Source: Candidatus Dormiibacterota bacterium (GTDB lineage Bacteria > Chloroflexota > Dormibacteria > Aeolococcales > Bog-877). Taken from it: a stretch of 11,624 nt of DNA. The notes beneath the pieces are model-generated. The model searched no databases. It saw only the letters and a list, made by a program, of their open reading frames with translations, and was not told where the DNA came from. A program made the translations under genes and the position numbers. Below are positions 1 through 5,194 of the stretch, piece after piece. The stretch is from assembly GCA_030038765.1 (NCBI GenBank), contig JASHRA010000201.1:1-11624 (forward strand), written 5' to 3'. The number at the start of each line of letters is the position of its first letter. The stretch's first letter is position 1.

Positions 1-1
1 G

Positions 2-433
2 CCGGCCCTCCTGGCGCTCGCCCTGGGCCTGCTCGGGACGGCCCGGCTGGAGGCCTCGGGTGGGGTCCAGGCCCAGGTCCGAGAGGCGCTCCCGGTCGCC
101 GCCGCGGGCTGGCTCGGCTCCCACGAGGGGCGGGGGAGCTGGCTCACGACCCCCACCTTCGGCGACTACCTGGCGGCCCGCCTGCCCCAGTCCCAGCGCC
201 TCGTCTGCGTCGACGACCCCCTGCCCCTGGCCGGAGCCGGCCTCTCCCGCTGCCAGGCGCTGGCGGTGCTCAACTCGGGCGCGATGGCCGTGGTCCGTCA
301 GCTCGGGGTGGGGCTGGCGGTGCTGCCCCGCAGCGCCCCCCAGGTGGCCTTCCTCCGGGCCCAGGGCTGGGCGATCCGGTATCGTGACCCCACCACCGTG
401 GTCCTCGCCCCAGGAAGCTCTAAGCCGACCTGA
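2..433 (+). CDS. Membrane protein, C-terminal fragment (5' end outside window)
   Basis: This frame is open from the window edge to TGA at 431-433 and gives the last 143 residues of a larger protein. The first 16 residues are Leu/Ala-rich and look like the end of a membrane helix. They are followed by a soluble domain of about 105 residues with WL (37-38), TPTFGDYLAARLP (50-62), a VCVDDP stretch (68-73) and GWAIRYRD (122-129). The same order (WL, GGFLADQLP, a short strand with FGD, GWRLVYRD) occurs at the C-terminus of the minus-strand GT-C-like protein at 1953-3581. I therefore infer a polytopic membrane glycosyltransferase-like protein of the same family. The lipid-linked sugar transferase role is family inference, and no catalytic residue lies in this fragment. 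It ends 42 bases before the next gene. Confidence is good that it is coding and modest on function. Confidence 0.7.
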   Translation, partial: PALLALALGLLGTARLEASGGVQAQVREALPVAAAGWLGSHEGRGSWLTTPTFGDYLAARLPQSQRLVCVDDPLPLAGAGLSRCQALAVLNSGAMAVVRQLGVGLAVLPRSAPQVAFLRAQGWAIRYRDPTTVVLAPGSSKPT

Positions 434-434
434 G

Positions 435-440
435 TACGAT
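435..440 (+). promoter_or_regulatory. Possible -10 element (TACGAT) for the DUF929-VKOR unit
   Basis: TACGAT fits the TANNNT pattern and lies just after the upstream stop codon. It would place transcription start near base 447, giving a leader of about 29 bases that includes the AGGAG ribosome binding site at 468-472. No convincing -35 hexamer is visible, so readthrough from the upstream gene is equally possible. Confidence 0.3.
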
Positions 441-475
441 CCCGCAAGCAGCCACCGAGTGGCAGGCAGGAGACC

Positions 476-1429
476 ATGTCGAAGAAGTCCATGGCGGCCC
501 GGCGCCAGATGCAGGAGACCCGCTACGCCGGGCGCGGCGCCCAGCGCGGGCAGGCCCAGAGCCGCTCCCGGGGCAAGCGCCGGGACCAGCGCTCCCGCCC
601 CTGGGGCCTGATCGCCGGGGCCTTCGGCGTGGTGGCCGCCTTCATCGTGGTGGTGCTGCTGCTGGAGAGCGGGCTCAGCAGCAGCATCAAGCAGGACACG
701 ACCGTGCTGCCCGCCTCGGCGTCGCTGCTCAAGGCCGTCACCACCATCCCCGCCAGCACCCTGGAGGAGGTCAAGGGGGGCAGCATCAACAACCCCGCGG
801 TCAACATCCCCGCCTCCTACAAGGCGGCCACGCTGACCTCCAACGGGCTGCCCGAGATCGCCTTCGTGGGGGCCGAGTACTGTCCCTACTGCGCCCTCGA
901 GCGCTGGTCCCTGATCGTCGGCCTGAGCCGCTTCGGCACCTGGTCCAACCTGCACCTGATCCGCTCCTCCGCCTACGAGACGGACAACGACGCCAGCATC
1001 GCCACCTTCTCCTTCGCCCACGGGGCCAGCTACACCAGCCCCTACCTGGTCTTCGTCGGGCGTGAGTACCAGAGCAACATCACCCACGACCAGGGGGCCA
1101 ACTGGGGCTCCCTCCAGTCCCTCCCCACCATCGTCTCCAGCGCCTTCAGCAGCATCGACCCCAACCTCGGCTACCCCTTCCTCGACTACGGCGGCAAGAT
1201 GGCCCAGGTGGGCAGCGAGGCCAACTCCGTGTCCGCCCTGGAGGGGCTGGACTGGAACCAGATCGCGGCCCAGCTGCGCCAGCCCAAGTCGGCGGTGGCC
1301 AAGCTGGTCCTGGGCGGCGCCAACTACGTGACCGCCTCGGCCTGCATCCTCACCGGGGACAAGCCGGCCAAGGTCTGCGGCAGCTCCATGATCCAGTCCC
1401 TGGAGAAGCAGGTGAAGGCCAGCGAGTGA
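476..1429 (+). CDS. DUF929-family thioredoxin-like membrane-anchored protein (CPYC motif)
   Basis: The product has 317 residues. A strongly basic N-terminal tail (residues 1-42, many Arg/Lys) precedes one membrane helix (about 43-63), so the rest should lie outside the cytoplasm. The sequence VGAEYCPYCALERW (131-144) carries a CxxC pair at C136 and C139 in a thioredoxin-like strand-helix context, the hallmark of DUF929 proteins. A second cysteine pair (C290, C301) lies near the C-terminus and could form a structural disulfide. The start ATG at 476 has AGGAG at 468-472, slightly close at 3 bases, and a second in-frame ATG at 491 is an alternative. The VKOR gene overlaps the 3' end by 4 bases, which argues that this is the thiol oxidase or disulfide carrier recycled by VKOR, in the place of a DsbA. 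The family assignment is fairly sure. The oxidase role is inferred from motif and neighbour. Confidence 0.85.
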   Translation: MSKKSMAARRQMQETRYAGRGAQRGQAQSRSRGKRRDQRSRPWGLIAGAFGVVAAFIVVVLLLESGLSSSIKQDTTVLPASASLLKAVTTIPASTLEEVKGGSINNPAVNIPASYKAATLTSNGLPEIAFVGAEYCPYCALERWSLIVGLSRFGTWSNLHLIRSSAYETDNDASIATFSFAHGASYTSPYLVFVGREYQSNITHDQGANWGSLQSLPTIVSSAFSSIDPNLGYPFLDYGGKMAQVGSEANSVSALEGLDWNQIAAQLRQPKSAVAKLVLGGANYVTASACILTGDKPAKVCGSSMIQSLEKQVKASE

Positions 1430-1956
1430 GCCGGGCCCAGCAGCGGCGCCACGTGCTGGCCCTGGAGGGTGCCCCCGGACCGCGGGACGAGGCGGCCGGG
1501 CCGGGCGCCACCGAGCGGAGCTGGACCGCGCTGGCCCTGGTCGGGCTCTCGGTGCTGGGACTGGGGCTGGCCGCCTACCTCACCAGCGTCCACTACGCGC
1601 CCGGCATCCTCGTCTGCAGCAGCACCGGGGTGGTGGACTGCGCCAAGGTCCTGAGCAGCGCCTACTCCGTGGTCCCGGGCACCAACCTGCCCATCACCGT
1701 GCCCGGGATGGCCTTCTTCCTGCTCAGCCTCGGCCTCGCCCTGGCCCAGCTCCGGCGCCCCGGCAGCGTGGGCCTGCGCCAGGCTCACCTGGCCTGGGCC
1801 GGCTTCGGCATGCTGACCGTCTTCTACCTCATCTATGTCGAGCTGGTCGAGCTGCGCACCATCTGCCTCTGGTGCAGCAGCGTCCACCTGGTGATCTTCG
1901 CCACCCTGCTGCTCACCCTCTGGCGCCTCCACCCGGCGGAGCCGGACCGGGTCTAG
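1426..1956 (+). CDS. Vitamin K epoxide reductase (VKOR) family protein, DsbB-like
   Basis: This 176-residue integral membrane protein has four likely helices (about 34-54, 92-108, 121-140, 148-166). It shows the VKOR cysteine set: a loop pair C64 and C72 (VCSS...VDCAKV) and a CLWC active site at 147-150 at the start of the last helix. In bacterial VKORs the CxxC passes electrons to quinone and the loop pair exchanges disulfides with a thioredoxin-like partner, making disulfides outside the cytoplasm. The GTG start at 1426 overlaps the TGA of the DUF929 gene (GTGA). GAAGG at 1414-1418 is a reasonable ribosome binding site 7 bases upstream, so the two genes are probably translationally coupled. 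The N-terminal 30 residues are polar and cytoplasmic. There is no fused thioredoxin domain, which fits a separate partner, namely the DUF929 protein. Its stop codon overlaps that of the convergent gene. Confidence 0.92.
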   Translation: MSRAQQRRHVLALEGAPGPRDEAAGPGATERSWTALALVGLSVLGLGLAAYLTSVHYAPGILVCSSTGVVDCAKVLSSAYSVVPGTNLPITVPGMAFFLLSLGLALAQLRRPGSVGLRQAHLAWAGFGMLTVFYLIYVELVELRTICLWCSSVHLVIFATLLLTLWRLHPAEPDRV

Positions 1957-3581
1957 GCGGGTCCGCTCCCGCTGCCCGGCAGGGGCACCGCCTGGGAGGC
2001 GCAGCCGCCCCAGCCGAGCTCCCGCCAGCTGTCGGGGGTGGGGTTCGGCGGCAGGCGCAGCGAGCTCAGCAGCGAGGTCCGCTCGAAGGCCTCGACGCGG
2101 CGGTCGCGGTAGACGAGGCGCCAGCCCGGCTCCCGCTGCAGGGCGTCCGGGAAGGCGCTGCCGCGCTCGAAGAGGACCACCTGGGAGGGGCTGGCGTCGA
2201 GCTGGCGCAGCCAGCTCGGGCTGAGGTCGATGATCGAGGCGTAGCGGTAGAGGAGGGGGTCGCCCATGAGGGCGGCGTCGCCGAAGATGAAGACCTTGTC
2301 CCGCGGCAGCTGGTCGGCGAGGAAGCCGCCGTCCCCGTACTGGTTGAAGATGCGGATCCCGGCTGGGGCGCGGGCCAGCCACTGGCTGGCGCAGACGGGG
2401 AAGGCGTTGACGAAGGTGGGGGAGTCGAGGGGGGCGCCGCCGCCGGCCTGGACCTGGACGGTGAGCAGGGCCACCAGGCCCACCAGCTCCACGAGCTCGG
2501 CCAGCCGCACCGGCAGCGGCTGGCGGGCGCGCAGCCGCACCCGCCAGCGCCCGGCCAGGGCCTGCCGCTCCCGCTCCGCCAGGCTGATCCAGACGGGGGC
2601 GCCGGCGGCCACCAGGAAGACGCTGTTGCGCACCGACTGCAGGGTCAGGGCCAGGCAGACGGCGAGCACCACTCCGTCGCGGAGGGTGAGGTGGCGCTGC
2701 CGCACCAGCAGCCAGGCGAGGCTCAGGATGAAGACCAGCAGGGGGAGCAGGATGCCGACCAGGAAGTTGGGGCTCTGCCACTCCTGGATCAGGGCCTGCT
2801 GGGCGGTGCTGAACTGGGTCTCGAAGGGGTAGGCGACGATGGCGGCGCCGTTGGGGTTGATGAGGCAGGCGGCCAGCGAGCAGAGGCTGGCCCAGCCCAG
2901 CTCCCTGAGCCTCGAGCGCTGCTCCGGCGAGCGCCTGCCGAGGAGCGCGGCCAGGGCCTCGGCCAGCCCGGCCGCGATGAGGAAGATGAGCCCCAGGATG
3001 AAGCCGGCGTGGAGGTTGCTCCAGATGAGGAAGAGGGGCGGCAGCAGCCAAGCCCAGCCCCGGCCCCGCCGCAGCTGGTAGTCGACCAGCAGCAGCACCA
3101 CCCCGGCCAGCAGGTAGGACTGCATCTGGGAGCGCGGGCCCAGGATGGGGTAGGCGACGAGGCCGGCCAGGACCAGCCCCAGGCCCACGGTGAGGCCGTG
3201 GGCCGGCCCGAGCTCGCGGGCCCGGAGCCAGATGACGAGGAAGAGGCCGAGCGTGATCAGCTCGTAGGCGACGACGAAGCCCATCCGCCCGGTCACCGCC
3301 ATCAGCGCCGCCGACCAGAGCTCGCTGAGCCACTCCTGCATCACCCAGTGGTGGCCCACGGCCATGAAGGCGTAGGGGTTGACGGCGATCAGGGCGTTGG
3401 TCGAGAGCAGGGTCTGGCCGTTGCGCAGGTGCCACCAGAAGTCGGGGTCGGCGACCACCGGGCGCGCCGCCAGCATGGCCGCCAGGAGCCCGCTCAGGGC
3501 GAGGAAGCGGGGCAGGGTGAGCAGTTCCCCGCGCCGGCGCGCGGGGCTCAGAACGCGCTCGGCCCCTTCCTGCGCGATCAC
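1953..3581 (-). CDS. Polytopic GT-C-like membrane protein with soluble C-terminal domain
   Basis: The product has 542 residues with about ten hydrophobic segments spread over residues 24-375. The first extracytoplasmic loop has ADPDFWWHLRNG (44-55) followed by a conserved-looking WV-x4-LSE stretch (79-87). This acidic DxD-type loop is typical of GT-C membrane glycosyltransferases (PMT/ArnT-like) that use lipid-linked sugars. WSNLHAGF (187-194) and INPNG (241-245) also recur in this uncharacterised family. Residues about 385-500 form a soluble domain (WL 401-402, GGFLADQLP 418-426, GWRLVYRD 486-493) related to the fragment at 2-433. Translation must begin at or after GTG 3581, because an in-frame TAG sits at 3593-3591. 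No Shine-Dalgarno is present, but TAGACT lies exactly 6 bases upstream, suggesting a leaderless mRNA. The enzyme class is an inference and the substrate is unknown. Confidence 0.85.
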   Translation of the reverse strand: MIAQEGAERVLSPARRRGELLTLPRFLALSGLLAAMLAARPVVADPDFWWHLRNGQTLLSTNALIAVNPYAFMAVGHHWVMQEWLSELWSAALMAVTGRMGFVVAYELITLGLFLVIWLRARELGPAHGLTVGLGLVLAGLVAYPILGPRSQMQSYLLAGVVLLLVDYQLRRGRGWAWLLPPLFLIWSNLHAGFILGLIFLIAAGLAEALAALLGRRSPEQRSRLRELGWASLCSLAACLINPNGAAIVAYPFETQFSTAQQALIQEWQSPNFLVGILLPLLVFILSLAWLLVRQRHLTLRDGVVLAVCLALTLQSVRNSVFLVAAGAPVWISLAERERQALAGRWRVRLRARQPLPVRLAELVELVGLVALLTVQVQAGGGAPLDSPTFVNAFPVCASQWLARAPAGIRIFNQYGDGGFLADQLPRDKVFIFGDAALMGDPLLYRYASIIDLSPSWLRQLDASPSQVVLFERGSAFPDALQREPGWRLVYRDRRVEAFERTSLLSSLRLPPNPTPDSWRELGWGGCASQAVPLPGSGSGPA

Positions 3582-3587
3582 GAGCGC

Positions 3588-3593
3588 AGTCTA
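3588..3593 (-). promoter_or_regulatory. -10 element (TAGACT) of a probable leaderless promoter
   Basis: On the minus strand TAGACT is followed by 6 bases (GCGCTC) and then the GTG start at 3581. With the usual 6-7 base spacing from -10 to transcription start, the mRNA would begin at or next to the start codon, which explains the missing ribosome binding site. The -10 also contains the upstream in-frame stop TAG. No clear -35 is seen. Confidence 0.5.
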
Positions 3594-3683
3594 GGTGGGC
3601 CCGCTCCCGATCCCGGGCGCCGTTGCCGCTTCGCAACTGACTCTTGGCTCGGTCGCGGAGGTACGTCGCGCGGGGCCAGAACG

Positions 3684-3689
3684 TAACCT
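3684..3689 (+). promoter_or_regulatory. -10 element (TAACCT) of a probable leaderless promoter for the kinase
   Basis: TAACCT is followed by TTGGGC (6 bases) and then GTG at 3696. The geometry is identical to that of the divergent gene's promoter, about 90 bases away. There is no Shine-Dalgarno before 3696. This supports GTG 3696 over the TTG at 3690, which would lie upstream of the predicted transcription start. Confidence 0.5.
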
Positions 3690-3695
3690 TTGGGC

Positions 3696-4763
3696 GTGGC
3701 CGCCCGCCCCGCCCCCGCCCCTGCCCCCACCTCCCCGCTGGGGGAGCTCCAGCTGGTGCTGGAGGAGGAGGTGGTGCGGGTGGAGAACGGGCTGCTCACC
3801 CTGGACGAGGAGGTGATGCAGCTGCTGGGCGCCCTGGACCAGATGGGGGAGCGGGTGGAGGACGCGGACATCGTGCGCCGGCACGTGCTCCGTGACCACA
3901 GCCGCTTCAGCCCCGCCGAGGTCGAGGTCGCCATCGGGCGCTGCTACGCGCTGCGCTCGGAGATGGGCCTCGCCAAGCTGCGCCTGGCCCACTGCCGCAG
4001 CTGGGCCAAGGAGCTGCGCTACTGGCACTCCCTGGTCAAGGCAGCGGCCGAGCAGCTGGAGGACCACCGTCCCCCCGACGGCACCCTGGAGGAGGGCCTG
4101 GCCCGCTACCGGAGCGCCTCGCGCCAGGTCTTCCAGACCATCGACGAGGAGCGCATGCGGATCGCGCGGGACATGCACGACGGGCCGGCCCAGTCGATGT
4201 CCAACCTGGTCCTGCGGGCGGAGATCCTGGAGCGGATGGTGGACCGCGAGCCGGAGCGGGCCAAGGCGGAGATCGAGAGCTTCAAGGAGGCCATGAAGGG
4301 CGTCCTCGAGGAGACGCGGCAGCTGATCTTCGACCTCCGCCCCATGACCCTCGACGACCTGGGCGTGATCCCCACCCTGCGGCGCCTGGTGGCGGAGTTC
4401 CGCGAGGCCGAGGGGGTGGAGGCCCGGCTCTCCGTCATCGGCACCGAGCGGCGCCTGCCGCCGGCCACCGAGGGGGCTCTCTTCCGCATCGTCAAGGAGG
4501 CGCTGGTCAACGTGCGCAAGCACGCCCGGGCCCGCAACCTGGACGTCCTCATAAACCTCCAGCCGCAGCGCGTCAGCGCCGTCATCAAGGACGACGGCGA
4601 GGGCTTCGACCTGGCCGCGGTGGAGGCCCGCCTGGCCCGGGAGCCTCACTTCGGCCTGATCTCGATGCGGGAGCGCGCCGACCTGGAGCGCGGGCACCTC
4701 GAGGTGCTCTCCCAGGTGGGTCACGGGACCGAGGTCAGGATCACCCTCCCGATCGAGTCTTGA
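3696..4763 (+). CDS. Soluble DegS-like sensor histidine kinase (HisKA_3 / HATPase_c)
   Basis: Counted from GTG 3696 the product has 355 residues. After a Pro/Ala-rich start (2-14), residues about 17-150 are helical and charged, like the cytoplasmic signalling region of DegS kinases. No membrane segment is present. The HisKA_3 dimerisation motif ERMRIARDMHDGPAQ (152-166) carries the phospho-accepting H161. The ATPase domain shows an N-box (IVKEALVNVRKHA, 265-277, with E268 and N272), G1 (DDGEGF, 299-304), G2 (HFGLISMRERA, 318-328) and GHGTEV (342-347), so it should be catalytically complete. DegS/NarX-type kinases normally pair with a NarL/FixJ response regulator, but none is adjacent. The next genes are the pilin and Tad genes, and the only receiver domain in the window is fused to CpaE. 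A role in controlling the pilus is inferred. The TTG at 3690 is a less likely start. Confidence 0.9.
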   Translation: MAARPAPAPAPTSPLGELQLVLEEEVVRVENGLLTLDEEVMQLLGALDQMGERVEDADIVRRHVLRDHSRFSPAEVEVAIGRCYALRSEMGLAKLRLAHCRSWAKELRYWHSLVKAAAEQLEDHRPPDGTLEEGLARYRSASRQVFQTIDEERMRIARDMHDGPAQSMSNLVLRAEILERMVDREPERAKAEIESFKEAMKGVLEETRQLIFDLRPMTLDDLGVIPTLRRLVAEFREAEGVEARLSVIGTERRLPPATEGALFRIVKEALVNVRKHARARNLDVLINLQPQRVSAVIKDDGEGFDLAAVEARLAREPHFGLISMRERADLERGHLEVLSQVGHGTEVRITLPIES

Positions 4764-4777
4764 ACCCTGACAGGAAA

Positions 4778-4800
4778 GTTACCCTCCGGTTACACGAACC
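4778..4800 (+). promoter_or_regulatory. Candidate operator: GTTAC tandem repeat and GGTT-N5-AACC
   Basis: GTTAC occurs at 4778-4782 and again at 4789-4793, 11 bases apart and so on one face of the helix. GGTT at 4788-4791 with AACC at 4797-4800 makes a small inverted repeat. Relative to the predicted pilin transcription start (about 4829) this lies roughly from -51 to -29, where a -35 element would be expected but none is recognisable. An activator-type site is plausible. The repeat units are short, so chance is not excluded. Confidence 0.25.
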
Positions 4801-4816
4801 GTGAGTTGGGCCCCCA

Positions 4817-4822
4817 TATACT
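4817..4822 (+). promoter_or_regulatory. -10 element (TATACT) of the Flp pilin promoter
   Basis: TATACT differs from TATAAT at one position and stands out in an otherwise GC-rich intergenic region after the kinase stop at 4763. Transcription would start near 4829, giving a leader of about 60 bases before the pilin start at 4889. It fits a separate, strong promoter for the major pilin and possibly the whole tad operon. No consensus -35 is seen at 17-base spacing. Confidence 0.5.
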
Positions 4823-4872
4823 CCGCCTGCCATGGCTAGGCCTGGGGCTGAATCCCCAGAATTTCGTCGACT

Positions 4873-4878
4873 GGAGGT
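4873..4878 (+). promoter_or_regulatory. Ribosome binding site GGAGGT selecting the pilin start
   Basis: GGAGGT lies 10 bases before ATG 4889 and is the best Shine-Dalgarno match in the leader. It favours ATG 4889 over the in-frame ATG at 4832, which has no such site and lies within a few bases of the predicted transcription start. Confidence 0.6.
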
Positions 4879-4888
4879 TATCGTAGGA

Positions 4889-5092
4889 ATGCTCGGATCT
4901 TGGTACCTGCGGCTCCGCAACCGCCTCTCTGAGCTGGTAGCGAGCCGCGACTCGGAGGAAGAGGGCCAGGGGATGGTGGAGTACGCGCTCATCCTGGTGC
5001 TGATCGCGATCGTTGTCATCGTCATTCTCACCGTGGTGGGTCACCGCGTCAGCGACGTCTTCTCGAACGTCAACAACGGCCTGGCAGGCTAA
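4889..5092 (+). CDS. flp: Flp-type (Tad) pilin precursor
   Basis: The prepilin has 67 residues: a charged leader (1-26), then a hydrophobic helix (about 30-50) and a short polar tail. The processing site is classical, with G26 followed by QGMVEY (27-32), so cleavage after G26 leaves a 41-residue mature pilin with Glu at +5 and Tyr at +6, the Flp signature needed for prepilin peptidase and assembly. Mature Flp pilins are usually this small. ATG 4889 is chosen because GGAGGT precedes it; ATG 4832 would extend the leader by 19 residues, which is unusually long. The gene is first in the Tad cluster, with its own -10 upstream and a strong stem-loop downstream, consistent with higher expression than the assembly genes. 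No prepilin peptidase gene is in the window, so the enzyme must be encoded elsewhere. Confidence 0.93.
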   Translation: MLGSWYLRLRNRLSELVASRDSEEEGQGMVEYALILVLIAIVVIVILTVVGHRVSDVFSNVNNGLAG

Positions 5093-5105
5093 CTTCGCAG
5101 CACTG

Positions 5106-5137
5106 GAGCGCACGGCGGCTGCGGCCGCCGTGCGCTC
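5106..5137 (+). promoter_or_regulatory. Perfect 14-bp stem-loop between flp and cpaB
   Basis: Bases 5106-5119 are the exact reverse complement of 5124-5137, with a 4-base TGCG loop. The structure starts 13 bases after the pilin stop codon. There is no T-run after it, so it is not a textbook intrinsic terminator. It could be a partial terminator or a barrier to 3' exonuclease that keeps pilin mRNA abundant relative to the assembly genes. GCCGCC in its right arm could also pair with GGCGGC at 5153-5158 or 5170-5175, so alternative folds are possible. Confidence 0.7.
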
Positions 5138-5148
5138 GACCCACAGCG

Positions 5149-5173
5149 CGCCGGCGGCTGAAGCACGCCGGCG
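5149..5173 (+). promoter_or_regulatory. Second stem-loop just before the cpaB ribosome binding site
   Basis: The palindromic octamer CGCCGGCG occurs at 5149-5156 and 5166-5173, so the two copies can pair around a 9-base loop. The unit also reads as a direct repeat of CGCCGGCGGC. It ends 7 bases before the cpaB GGAGG (5181-5185) and could influence cpaB translation or act with the preceding hairpin. Confidence 0.45.
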
Positions 5174-5194
5174 GCCCTTCGGAGGTTCTCGACG

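Noticed and set aside
1957..1972. Small GCGGG/CCCGC hairpin after the VKOR stop as a terminator
   Set aside because: Only 5 bp with no T-run, and inside the convergent coding sequence; such short stems are expected by chance at this GC content.
1324..3686. Very long overlapping open frames on both strands (1872-3686 plus; 1324-3636 minus)
   Set aside because: Their translations are Arg/Gly/Pro/Ala/Gln-rich with no membrane or domain pattern, and they overlap the clearly coherent VKOR and GT-C-like genes. They are typical shadows of high-GC codon use.
3690..3695. TTG 3690 as the kinase start
   Set aside because: It is a rarer start codon with no ribosome binding site and lies inside the gap between the predicted -10 and transcription start; GTG 3696 fits better.
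4832..4888. Upstream in-frame ATG of the pilin (19 extra residues)
   Set aside because: It sits within a few bases of the predicted transcription start, has no ribosome binding site and would give an unusually long pilin leader. ATG 4889 has GGAGGT.
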